NCBI GenBank assembly: GCA_965246805.1
Contig: CBDFFO010000006.1
Location: 682,001-746,000, forward strand
DNA length: 64,000 nt
Direction: 5' to 3'
Origin: Schlegelella_A sp965246805
GTDB lineage: Bacteria; Pseudomonadota; Gammaproteobacteria; Burkholderiales; Burkholderiaceae_C
Numbering within the stretch: the first letter of the stretch is position 1; each line of letters starts with the position of its first letter. The position numbers were made by a program, and so were the translations under genes. Below are positions 7,675-15,520 of this stretch, piece by piece. The notes beneath the pieces were generated by a model. It was given only the letters and a program-made list of their open reading frames with translations. It was not told where the DNA came from and made no database searches.

Positions 7675-9128
7675 GAGAGTTTGAATCGCCGACGCGCACG
7701 CTCGGCGACCTGACTGCTGACGTGGCCGGCAAGATCATCGCCGCCGCCGCCGACGTCGCACTCATCATCGATGAGAAGGGCGTGATCCGCGACCTGGCCT
7801 TCGGCAGCGAAGACCTTCTTCGCGAAGGCTATTACGACTGGCTCGGCAAGCCATGGGCTGACACCGTCACGGTCGAGAGCCGGCCGAAAGTCGAGGCTCT
7901 CCTGCGCGATTCGCGTGCGAACGCGCCGCCCCGATGGCGTCACATCAATCATCCTTCGGCCGATGGCGCCGGCTTGGCGCTCTCGTATTCCGCGGTCGCG
8001 TTGCCGGCCCAGGGACGCAGCAAATTGGGCAATCGGTCGGTGGTGTTCGGCCGCGACCTGCGCGCGAACGCCGCGCTGCAGCAGCGCCTCATCAGCGCCC
8101 AACAGGCGATGGAGCGTGATTACTGGCGCCTTCGTCACATGGAGACACGCTACCGCTCGCTGTTCCAGGTGGCTTCGGAGGCCGTCATCATTCTCGACTC
8201 GGTGACGGGCCGTCTCGAGGAAGCGAACCCGGCGGCGCTTGCGCTGTTCGGCCCGGACAGCGCGCGTCCCGGTTGGATGCTCTCCGACAGTTTCGAGCGT
8301 GAGTCGTCAGCCAAGGCTACCGCGAGTGTCCCGGCCATGCTCGGTCGCGTCAGCGCCACAGGGCACGGTGAGAGCACGCTTGCCCGACTCGCGGGAGGCA
8401 CGGAGACGCATGCCGTGTCGGCCTCGCTGTTCCGGCAAGAAAAAACGGCGCACCTGCTGGTGCGCGTGTCCTCGCTCGATGCGGCGAAGCCGATCTCCAC
8501 AGATGCCGGCAAGAGTGCGATGCTGCGCCTGATCGAGAGCGCACCCGACGCCTTCGTCGTCACCGATCTCGACGGCGTGATCCTCACGACCAACCACGCG
8601 TTCACCGATCTCGCGCAGCTCTCGACCGAGACGCAGGCGCGCGGACAATCGCTCGAGCGCTGGCTCGGTCGCACGGGGGTCGACTTGAACGTGCTGATCA
8701 GCAACCTGCGCCAGCGCGGCGCGGTTCGCTTGTTCGCAACGGTGGTTCGGGGCGAGTACGGCGCCACCACCGAGGTCGAGATCTCCGGCGTGGCCGTCGC
8801 CGATGGCGAATTGCCTTGCCTCGGCTTCACGATCCGCGATGTGAGCCGGCGCCTGCAGGGCGAGCCACGCACGACCGTCACCGGTCGCGAGATGCCGCGC
8901 TCTGTCGGCCAGATGACCGAACTCGTCGGGCGCATGCCGCTCAAAGACATCGTTCGCGACACCACCGACCTGATCGAGCAGCTCTGCATCGAAGCAGCGC
9001 TCGAGCTCACGCACGACAACCGCGCCTCGGCCGCGGAAATGCTCGGTCTCTCGCGCCAGAGCCTCTACGTCAAGCTGCGCCGCTTCAACATCGGCGACCT
9101 CACCGCGATCCCTGGTGACGATTCCTGA
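7671..9128 (+). CDS. ppsR: Transcriptional regulator PpsR/CrtJ
   Basis: Master redox/light-responsive regulator of photosynthesis genes; aerobic repressor, also reported as an activator of crtI in Rubrivivax. The protein is 485 residues with three PAS-like regions (about 25-125, 150-260 and 270-390) and a C-terminal Fis-type helix-turn-helix containing AAEMLGLSRQSLYVKLRR. Only two cysteines are visible, C383 and C439. C439, next to the HTH, is placed like the redox-active HTH cysteine of Rhodobacter PpsR. C383 lies in the last PAS region rather than where the Rhodobacter partner lies. It starts at ATG 7671, 75 bases after aerR. TGT-N12-ACA sites across the window are its expected targets. Confidence 0.95.
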   Translation: MREFESPTRTLGDLTADVAGKIIAAAADVALIIDEKGVIRDLAFGSEDLLREGYYDWLGKPWADTVTVESRPKVEALLRDSRANAPPRWRHINHPSADGAGLALSYSAVALPAQGRSKLGNRSVVFGRDLRANAALQQRLISAQQAMERDYWRLRHMETRYRSLFQVASEAVIILDSVTGRLEEANPAALALFGPDSARPGWMLSDSFERESSAKATASVPAMLGRVSATGHGESTLARLAGGTETHAVSASLFRQEKTAHLLVRVSSLDAAKPISTDAGKSAMLRLIESAPDAFVVTDLDGVILTTNHAFTDLAQLSTETQARGQSLERWLGRTGVDLNVLISNLRQRGAVRLFATVVRGEYGATTEVEISGVAVADGELPCLGFTIRDVSRRLQGEPRTTVTGREMPRSVGQMTELVGRMPLKDIVRDTTDLIEQLCIEAALELTHDNRASAAEMLGLSRQSLYVKLRRFNIGDLTAIPGDDS

Positions 9129-9129
9129 G

Positions 9130-9172
9130 TGTCTGGATCGGGTTACGCGAAAGGTGTAAACCCAGGTTGACG
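9130..9172. promoter_or_regulatory. Paired PpsR-type operators upstream of bchG
   Basis: TGTCTGGATCGGGTTACG (9130-9147) and TGTAAACCCAGGTTGACG (9155-9172) each fit TGT-N12-ACA with one mismatch and start 25 bp apart. They begin just past the ppsR stop codon. The second covers the -35 box proposed for bchG, which would link PpsR to the bchGP-tspO-hemA operon. Confidence 0.65.
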
Positions 9173-9196
9173 CCGGCAGCACGTCGGTGCCATATT
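9167..9196 (+). promoter_or_regulatory. Candidate bchG promoter, possibly leaderless
   Basis: TTGACG (9167-9172), 18 bases, CATATT (9191-9196). The bchG ATG begins only six bases after the -10 box, where transcription would normally start, and no Shine-Dalgarno sequence precedes it. A leaderless mRNA is therefore likely if this promoter is used. Confidence 0.4.
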
Positions 9197-9202
9197 GCCA
9201 CC

Positions 9203-10078
9203 ATGGCCCGACCCGCCTTGTCCACCGTCGCCGAGTTGCTGAAGCCGATCACGTGGTTCCCGCCGATGTGGGCCTTCGCGTGCGGCGTGGTGGCATCGGG
9301 CGTCGCACTCGCTGGGCGTTGGCCGACGATCGTCATCGGCGTCCTGCTCGCGGGCCCGCTGGTGTGCGCGAGCAGCCAGGCGGTCAACGACTGGTTCGAC
9401 CGCGAAGTCGATGCCATCAACGAGCCGCAGCGACCGATCCCGTCCGGTCGCATGCCGGGGCGTTGGGGTCTCGGCATCGCCATCCTCTGGACCGCGCTGT
9501 CGTTGTTTGTGGCGTGGTTCCTCGGCCCGTGGGGGTTCGCGGCCGGCGCGCTGGGTCTGTTGCTCGCGTGGGCCTACAGCGCGCCGCCAATGCGCCTCAA
9601 GCAGAACGGCTGGTGGGGCAACGCCGCCTGCGGCCTCTGCTACGAAGGGCTCGCGTGGGTGACGGGTGCGGCGGTGATGGCGGGCGGCGCGATGCCGCAC
9701 CTGCACTCGCTCGCACTCGCGGTGCTGTACAGCGTGTCGGCGCACGGCATCATGACGCTCAACGATTTCAAGTCGGTCGAAGGCGACCGGCAGATGGGCA
9801 TCGCGTCGTTGCCGGTGCAGCTCGGCGTTGGCAGGGCGGCGCGCACCGCGTGCTGGGTGATGGTGTTGCCGCAGCTGTGCGTGATCGGCCTGCTGCTCCG
9901 GTGGAACCAGCCGGCGTATGCCGTCGCTGTCATCGCGCTGGTCGGGTTGCAGCTCGTGTTGATGCGGCGCTTCCTGCAGCAGCCCACCGAGCGCGCGATC
10001 TGGTACAGCGGTTTCGGCGTGCCGCTGTTCGTGATCGGCATGATGGTGAGCGCGTTCGCATTGAGGGCCGTTGCGTGA
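9203..10078 (+). CDS. bchG: Bacteriochlorophyll synthase (bacteriochlorophyllide esterase) BchG
   Basis: UbiA-family membrane prenyltransferase that esterifies bacteriochlorophyllide a with geranylgeranyl/phytyl diphosphate. It has 291 residues with about eight hydrophobic segments. The prenyl-diphosphate motif NDWFDREVDAINEPQRPIPS is near residue 70, and a second acidic stretch (NDFKSVEGDRQMGI) near 190. The start is ATG 9203 (MARPALSTV). An in-frame TTG 36 bases upstream lies inside the operator region and is unlikely. The stop overlaps the bchP GTG. Confidence 0.96.
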   Translation: MARPALSTVAELLKPITWFPPMWAFACGVVASGVALAGRWPTIVIGVLLAGPLVCASSQAVNDWFDREVDAINEPQRPIPSGRMPGRWGLGIAILWTALSLFVAWFLGPWGFAAGALGLLLAWAYSAPPMRLKQNGWWGNAACGLCYEGLAWVTGAAVMAGGAMPHLHSLALAVLYSVSAHGIMTLNDFKSVEGDRQMGIASLPVQLGVGRAARTACWVMVLPQLCVIGLLLRWNQPAYAVAVIALVGLQLVLMRRFLQQPTERAIWYSGFGVPLFVIGMMVSAFALRAVA

Positions 10079-11292
10079 GACCGCTCGACGGCGAACTCGA
10101 CACGTACGACGTCGTCGTGATCGGCGGCGGACCCGCCGGTGCCACCGCCGCGCACGATCTCGCGCGCGACGGCCACACCGTTTTGCTGCTCGACCGCGCC
10201 GGTCGCACCAAGCCGTGCGGAGGCGCGATCCCGCCCCGGCTCATCAAGGACTTCGCGATCCCCGATGCGTTGCTGGTCGCCCACGCGACGGCCGCGCGCA
10301 TGATCTCGCCGAAGGACGTGCGCGTCGACATCCCGATCGACAACGGCTTCGTCGGCATGGTCGATCGCGACCGCTTCGACGAATGGTTGCGCGCGCGAGC
10401 GGCCGAAAGCGGCGCGCACCGTCGCGTCGGCACCTTCAAGCGCATTACCCGCGACGCCGACGGCATCAGCCGGGTTCATTTCGAAGCGCGCCAGCACGCC
10501 GAGAAATCGCCCGGCACCGCTGCCAGCGTTCGGGCACGTGCCGTCGTCGGCGCCGACGGCGCGCGCTCCGAGGTGGCCCGGCAGAACGTGGCCGGGGCCA
10601 GCCGCACCAAGTACGTGTTCGCGTATCACGAGATCCTGCGCACGCCGCTCGCGCCGCCGCCGGGATACGACGGCGGCCGGTGCGACGTGTATTACCGCGG
10701 CACGCTCTCGCCCGACTTCTACGGCTGGGTCTTCCCGCACGGCGACACGATGAGCGTGGGCACCGGCAGCGCCGACAAGGGCTTCTCGTTGCGCACCGCG
10801 GTCGGCGCGCTGCGAGAAGCAGCCGGCCTCGGCACGGCCGAGACACTGCGACGCGAAGGTGCGCCGATTCCGATGAAGCCGCTGCCCTGCTGGGACAACG
10901 GGCGCGACGTGGTGCTCGCCGGCGACGCCGCCGGTGTGGTCGCGCCGGCGTCCGGTGAAGGCATCTACTACGCGATGTACGGCGGCCGGCTCGCCGCCGA
11001 AGCCGTGCACGCATTGCTCGAGACGGGTAACGTCAAGTCGCTCGCGCTCGCGCGCAAGCGCTTCATGAAAGCCCATGGCACGGTCTTCAGGGTGCTCGGC
11101 ATCATGCAGTGGTTCTGGTATTCGAACGACCGCCTGCGCGAACGTTTCGTCGCGATCTGCAAGGACCGCGACGTGCAGCAGCTGACCTTCGAGTCATACA
11201 TGAACAAGGAGCTCACACGGCGCAAGCCCATGGCTCACGTCCGTATCTTCTTCAAGGACCTCGCGCATCTGTTCGGCGTGGCCCGTGTATGA
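10075..11292 (+). CDS. bchP: Geranylgeranyl (bacterio)chlorophyll reductase BchP
   Basis: FAD-dependent reductase that saturates the geranylgeranyl tail to phytyl. It starts at GTG 10075, overlapping the bchG stop by four bases (GTGA), and encodes 405 residues. The Rossmann FAD motif VVVIGGGPAGATAAHDLA is near residue 14, with the CGGAIPPRLI segment after it, and the second FAD motif VVLAGDAAGVVAPASGEG near residue 280. The length is normal for the family. The stop overlaps the next start as ATGA, so bchG, bchP and tspO are translationally coupled. Confidence 0.96.
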   Translation: MRPLDGELDTYDVVVIGGGPAGATAAHDLARDGHTVLLLDRAGRTKPCGGAIPPRLIKDFAIPDALLVAHATAARMISPKDVRVDIPIDNGFVGMVDRDRFDEWLRARAAESGAHRRVGTFKRITRDADGISRVHFEARQHAEKSPGTAASVRARAVVGADGARSEVARQNVAGASRTKYVFAYHEILRTPLAPPPGYDGGRCDVYYRGTLSPDFYGWVFPHGDTMSVGTGSADKGFSLRTAVGALREAAGLGTAETLRREGAPIPMKPLPCWDNGRDVVLAGDAAGVVAPASGEGIYYAMYGGRLAAEAVHALLETGNVKSLALARKRFMKAHGTVFRVLGIMQWFWYSNDRLRERFVAICKDRDVQQLTFESYMNKELTRRKPMAHVRIFFKDLAHLFGVARV

Positions 11293-11846
11293 GCAGAGCC
11301 CATGAAATGACGTCGCCGCTTCCGCCCCCGTTGGGTCAGGCCAGCCCGCAGCGCCACGCTCGCCCGAGCCGCTGGAAACCGATCGTGGTCGCCGCGGCGG
11401 CCGCGCTGTTCGTGTCGGTGCTCGGCGGTTTGATGACCGACCTCGGCCCGTGGTACGCGAACCTGAAGCAGCCCTCATGGAAGCCTCCCGACTGGGCATT
11501 CGGGCCGATCTGGACCACGATCTTCGCGCTCGCGGCCACTGCCGGCGTGATTGGCTGGCGGCGTCTGCCGACGCGCGCCCAGCGCGAGGCGATGCTCGCG
11601 CTCTTCGCACTCAACGGCTTCCTCAACTCGTTGTGGAGCCTCCTTTACTTCCGGCTGCACCGGCCCGACTGGTCGCTCTTCGAGGTGCCGCTCCTGTGGC
11701 TCTCGGTGCTGGCGCTGATCGTGCTGTTGTGGCGTTCGGCGCGCCCCTCCGCGTGGCTGCTGGTGCCGTACCTCGTGTGGGTCACCATCGCCACGGTGCT
11801 GAACGCGGGCACGGTGCAACTGAACGGGCCGTTCGGCGGCTCGTGA
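11289..11846 (+). CDS. tspO: TspO/CrtK-type tryptophan-rich sensory protein
   Basis: TspO/MBR family membrane protein, an outer-membrane tetrapyrrole-binding regulator in Rhodobacter. It has 185 residues with five hydrophobic helices. Family motifs include WYANLKQPSWKPPDWAFGPIW (from about residue 55, shown shortened as KQPSWKPPDWAFGPIW) and the ALNGFLNSLWSLLYF segment. It starts at ATG 11289, overlapping the bchP stop (ATGA). The N-terminus is about 25 residues longer than typical; ATG 11307 would remove six of these. Its place between bchP and hemA fits a role in tetrapyrrole balance, which is inference here. Confidence 0.92.
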   Translation: MSRAHEMTSPLPPPLGQASPQRHARPSRWKPIVVAAAAALFVSVLGGLMTDLGPWYANLKQPSWKPPDWAFGPIWTTIFALAATAGVIGWRRLPTRAQREAMLALFALNGFLNSLWSLLYFRLHRPDWSLFEVPLLWLSVLALIVLLWRSARPSAWLLVPYLVWVTIATVLNAGTVQLNGPFGGS

Positions 11847-11862
11847 CGGGAACCGAGGGCGC

Positions 11863-12165
11863 ATGAGCATGCATGTCGAGCTGGTCGATCTGGTCGATCT
11901 CGTCATCACGATCGCCGTGGCCGAGTTCGCGCTGCTGATCGCCTACCGGCGTGTCACCGGCCGGGGCATCGCGCTGCGCGACTTCTTCGCGAACATGTTG
12001 GCGGGCCTCTGCCTGATGTTCGCGCTGCGCAGCGTGGCGCTCGATGCCGGCACCGTCGTCGCGTGCGCGTGGTTGATGGCCGCCGGAGCGGCGCATGGCA
12101 CCGACATCCTGATGCGATGGCGTCGCGACAGCGGCCATCGTCGCACCCACGGAGCGCCTGCATGA
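11863..12165 (+). CDS. Small conserved-looking membrane protein of the PGC
   Basis: This is a 100-residue protein with two to three hydrophobic stretches (VDLVITIAVAEFALLIAY, FFANMLAGLCLMFAL and TVVACAWLMAAGAAHG) and a basic tail. I do not recognise a named family. It is clearly part of the operon: it starts 16 bases after tspO, and its stop overlaps the hemA ATG (ATGA at 12162-12165). Codon use and GC match its neighbours. A role in photosynthetic membrane or tetrapyrrole metabolism is only suggested by position. Confidence 0.8.
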   Translation: MSMHVELVDLVDLVITIAVAEFALLIAYRRVTGRGIALRDFFANMLAGLCLMFALRSVALDAGTVVACAWLMAAGAAHGTDILMRWRRDSGHRRTHGAPA

Positions 12166-13451
12166 GCGTCCTCGCCCTCGGTATCGACCATCACACCGCG
12201 CCGCTTGACCTGCGTGCGCGCTTCGCGCTGCCGGCCGATCGTCTCGCGCCGACGCTGCTGGCTTTTCGCGAACGGATTCGCCGGTCGTCCGAAGTCGCGA
12301 TCGTCTCGACATGCAACCGCACCGAGCTGTACGTCGGTGGCGCCGACAACGACACCGGCGCGGTCACCAGCGACGCGATGGGGTGGCTCGCGAATCTCGG
12401 CGGCGTCGCGGTGCCCGCACTGCGGCAGCATTGCTACGTGCTCGAGAACGAGGGTGCGGCTCGCCACACGTTTCGACTCGCGAGCGGGTTGTCGTCGATG
12501 GTCGTTGGCGAGACCCAGATCCTCGGCCAGATGAAGCACGCGGTGCGCGAGGCCGGCACCGCGGGCACGCTGGGGACCACGCTGCACCAGTTGTTCCAGC
12601 GCTCGTTCGCGGTCGCGAAAGAGGTTCGCACCGACACCGATATCGGCCGTCACACGGTGAGCCTCGCGGCAGCCATCGTGCAGCTCGCGGGGAAAGTGTT
12701 CGACGACTTTGCCGAACTCAAGATCCTGCTGCTGGGCGCTGGCGACATGGCCGGCCCCGTGCTCGACCACCTCGCGGCGCGCGCCCCGAGGCAGATGACG
12801 ATCGCCAACCGCAACATCGATCGTGGCCGCCTGCTGGCGCTGCGGTGCGGCGCCGAAGCGATCGGCCTGCCAGAAGCGCTGGCCCGGCTGGCCGAGTTCG
12901 ATGTCGTCGTCTCGTGCACTGCGAGTCCGTTGCCGCTGATCGGACTCGGCGCGGTCGAGCGTGCCATCAAGGCGCGGCGTCGTCGGCCGATGCTGATGAT
13001 CGACCTGGCCGTGCCGCGCGACATCGAGGCCGAAGTGCGCCAATGCCGCGACGTCTACCTCTACACGATCGACGACCTCGCCGACATCGTGCAGTCGGGC
13101 AGCGGCCAACGCGCGGCGGCCGTCGGCAAGGCCGAGACCATCATCGAGACCGGTGTGCAGGAGTTCGTGCGCTGGCTCGGCACCCGCGAGAACGTGCCGC
13201 TGATCCAGGCCTTGCAGACCCAGGCCGAGAGCTGGCGGGCCGCCGAACTGCAACGCGCCCGCAAGCTGCTCGCGAAAGGGGACGACATCGAATCGGTGCT
13301 CGAGGCGTTGTCGCGCGGGCTCACGCAGAAGATGCTGCATGGCCCGGTGGCCGGACTGCACCACAGCGAAGGCGACGAACGCGCCGCGCTGTCGCAGACG
13401 CTCACGCGCCTATTTCTGCGCTGTCCGGCGAGAGCGGGAGCCGGGAACTGA
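12162..13451 (+). CDS. hemA: Glutamyl-tRNA reductase HemA
   Basis: First enzyme of C5-pathway tetrapyrrole synthesis, reducing glutamyl-tRNA to glutamate semialdehyde with NADPH. It has 429 residues. The catalytic Cys is in VSTCNRTELY (C51). GETQILGQMKHAVREA and the NADPH domain LLLGAGDMAGPVLDHL follow, then the C-terminal dimerisation helix. ATG 12162 overlaps the preceding stop. It ends the bchG operon, putting precursor supply under the same promoter as pigment tail chemistry. Its 3' end overlaps the oppositely directed cytochrome gene by 42 bases. This may be a second, photosynthesis-dedicated copy, but the window cannot show that. Confidence 0.95.
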   Translation: MSVLALGIDHHTAPLDLRARFALPADRLAPTLLAFRERIRRSSEVAIVSTCNRTELYVGGADNDTGAVTSDAMGWLANLGGVAVPALRQHCYVLENEGAARHTFRLASGLSSMVVGETQILGQMKHAVREAGTAGTLGTTLHQLFQRSFAVAKEVRTDTDIGRHTVSLAAAIVQLAGKVFDDFAELKILLLGAGDMAGPVLDHLAARAPRQMTIANRNIDRGRLLALRCGAEAIGLPEALARLAEFDVVVSCTASPLPLIGLGAVERAIKARRRRPMLMIDLAVPRDIEAEVRQCRDVYLYTIDDLADIVQSGSGQRAAAVGKAETIIETGVQEFVRWLGTRENVPLIQALQTQAESWRAAELQRARKLLAKGDDIESVLEALSRGLTQKMLHGPVAGLHHSEGDERAALSQTLTRLFLRCPARAGAGN

Positions 13452-15005
13452 GGTGAGGCCGGTCAGGTTGCCGCTAGCGGCGGCATACACGAGCTCGCTG
13501 AACTGGCCAAGTTGCAAGGTCTTCTGCTGCCAGGTCATGGACGGGTCGGCTCGCACGACGCTGCAATAAGCCGCGGTCAGGCCATTGACGAGATCGGCCA
13601 ACGGCACCTCGGGGCTGATCTTGCGTGCAAGGGCGACGATGTCGTTCGTGCGGTCGGCGGTGTTGGCGGGTGTCAGCGCGGCGACTCGGCTTCGCACGCC
13701 GTCGCGATCGGTCGTGAATGCCTGCGCCAGTGCGGAAGGCATGATCGGCGCGCACGCTTGGGTCGAAAACACGTTCATCACCGAGTCGATGGCGCCGCGC
13801 ATGGTGCCGACCATGCCGGATTCGGCCGTCGCGGGTGCGGCGTTGCCCCAGGATTGGCGAACGAAGTTCGTCACGTCGGCGATGTCCTGATCGCTGATGC
13901 CGGCGCCGACCGCGGGCATCGGTGCGTAGCGGTCGCGCGCTGCCACGCCACCCAGCACGACGTTGATGACGTTTTGCGGCCCCTTCGAGACGACAGCCCC
14001 GTTGCCATCGAGCGGTGGAATCACACCCTCGAGCCCCTTGCCATTGTCGCCATGACATGACGCGCAGTGGTTGAGGTACGCCTCGCCTCCTCGCGCATCG
14101 CGACCCGCGAACAGTGATTTCTTCTGATTGTCGCCATTCGCGACGGGCGCCGTCGACTTCAGGTAGGCCGCGATGGCGTGGAGGTCGTCGTCATCGAGTT
14201 TGCTCAGGCTGTGAACGGTCTCGGCCATCGGCCCGAGCGCGATTCCCTTGCCGGGCGAGACACCCGTCTTCAAATAAGTTGCGATTTCATCGGTCGACCA
14301 CGCGCCGATACCGTCACGCACATCAGACGTGATGTTCGGCGCGTACCAACTGTCGATCACGCCTCCTTGCAGCGCGCCCTGCCATTGCGAGGCGCCGACC
14401 ACCTTGCGGGCGTTGTGGCACTCGCCACAATGCGCCAAGCCGTTGACGAGATACGCGCCACGATTGACATCGGTCGGTTGCGAACGGTCGGGCGTGAACG
14501 CGCCGACTTTGAAGAACGCGGTGCGCCACGCCAGCAGCGCAGCGCGGACGCTGAAGGGGAATGTCAGGTGGTTGGGCTCTCGCTTGCGGCTGACCGCGGG
14601 CTGCGCGGCAAGCCACGCGCGGATGGCCATCACGTCATTGCGGGTGACGTTCGTGTACCAGGGAAACGGCATGACGGGATAAAGATACTCGCCCCGGTGT
14701 CCGACGCCCTCGTGCATCACGCGGTAGAACTGCTCGTCGGTCCACGAGCCGATGCCGGTGGCCTTGTCGGGCGTGATGTTAGGCGTCACGATCGTGCCGA
14801 ACGGCGTGTTCATCGCGAGGCCGCCCGCGAGGGGCTTGCCTTCTTTGGCGGTGTGACACGCGACGCAGTCGGCGGCATTTGCCAAGTAGGCGCCCCGAGC
14901 GACGACGTCGGAAGACGGCGCCGAGTTCACACTCGTGACCAGCTGCGGACCGATCAGAAGGAGCGCGAGGCCGACCCACCGGCGTGACGAGAACATCGAA
15001 TGCAT
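13410..15005 (-). CDS. Tri-heme c-type cytochrome (alcohol dehydrogenase cytochrome subunit type)
   Basis: Exported cytochrome of about 531 residues from ATG 15005. It has a signal segment (GLALLLIGPQLVTSV) and three CxxCH haem sites: CVACH near residue 45, CGECH near 190 and CASCH near 320. Family resemblance is to the membrane-associated cytochrome c subunit of periplasmic dehydrogenases. A C-terminal extension of about 110 residues beyond the third domain has two cysteines. No dehydrogenase partner is adjacent. Location between hemA and HiPIP suggests periplasmic electron transfer, but donor and acceptor are unknown. An upstream ATG at 15059 would only add a non-signal tail. It overlaps hemA convergently. 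Confidence 0.85.
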   Translation of the reverse strand: MHSMFSSRRWVGLALLLIGPQLVTSVNSAPSSDVVARGAYLANAADCVACHTAKEGKPLAGGLAMNTPFGTIVTPNITPDKATGIGSWTDEQFYRVMHEGVGHRGEYLYPVMPFPWYTNVTRNDVMAIRAWLAAQPAVSRKREPNHLTFPFSVRAALLAWRTAFFKVGAFTPDRSQPTDVNRGAYLVNGLAHCGECHNARKVVGASQWQGALQGGVIDSWYAPNITSDVRDGIGAWSTDEIATYLKTGVSPGKGIALGPMAETVHSLSKLDDDDLHAIAAYLKSTAPVANGDNQKKSLFAGRDARGGEAYLNHCASCHGDNGKGLEGVIPPLDGNGAVVSKGPQNVINVVLGGVAARDRYAPMPAVGAGISDQDIADVTNFVRQSWGNAAPATAESGMVGTMRGAIDSVMNVFSTQACAPIMPSALAQAFTTDRDGVRSRVAALTPANTADRTNDIVALARKISPEVPLADLVNGLTAAYCSVVRADPSMTWQQKTLQLGQFSELVYAAASGNLTGLTSVPGSRSRRTAQK

Positions 15006-15125
15006 GCAGCCGACTCTGCTGTCCATGGCTCTCCGCAACCATCGGCAGGCACCGGTCACAACTGTAGGAATTGCGAACCGATTCGAGCGCGTGGCTGACG
15101 CTGCGGTCAGCTACGCGCCGTCACG

Positions 15126-15452
15126 CTATCCGGCCTTCTTGGCGTAAGCCGTGCACCAACCCTTGCCGGCGACCTGTTTGCCGGCAAAGAGCTGGCACGG
15201 CGCCATCGCATCGGTGGGCTTGCCCTGGAAAAAATTGCATCCGCTGCACATCTGGCCGGCCACGTGCTGCGGGTACTTGGCCTTGTCGACCTTGGTGTTG
15301 TCGGCCTTGTAGCCGAGCGCGACAGCCTGCGGATCGGCCTCGGAAAGCATGGGCGCGGCAACGGCGGCCTGGGCCGAGGCACGAGCGGCGACAAAGGCGC
15401 CGCCGGCAGAGACGATGCTCATCACGAAGGCACGACGGTTGGGGTTGCTCAT
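15126..15452 (-). CDS. hip: High-potential iron-sulfur protein (HiPIP)
   Basis: Small periplasmic 4Fe-4S electron carrier; in Rubrivivax-type bacteria it is the main donor to the reaction-centre tetraheme cytochrome. It has 108 residues from ATG 15452, which has AAGGA eight bases upstream. The N-terminus is a Tat-type signal (NPNRRAFVMSIVSAGGAF, then ARASA). Four cysteines in HiPIP spacing follow: CSGC, PCQLF and GWCTAY. It is transcribed away from bchI across a 68-base gap that contains a PpsR-type operator. Confidence 0.93.
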   Translation of the reverse strand: MSNPNRRAFVMSIVSAGGAFVAARASAQAAVAAPMLSEADPQAVALGYKADNTKVDKAKYPQHVAGQMCSGCNFFQGKPTDAMAPCQLFAGKQVAGKGWCTAYAKKAG

Positions 15453-15483
15453 TGAACGAATCCTTGATCGGATCACCGCGACC

Positions 15484-15501
15484 CGTCAAAATAGTCTGAC
15501 A
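15484..15501. promoter_or_regulatory. PpsR-type operator between hip and bchI
   Basis: CGTCAAAATAGTCTGACA fits TGT-N12-ACA with one mismatch. A further TGACA half-site ends 25 bases downstream (15522-15526), inside the start of bchI, at the spacing used by the paired sites elsewhere in the window. It could control both hip and bchIDO. Confidence 0.5.
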
Positions 15502-15520
15502 TATCGCCGCATGGCTGCGC

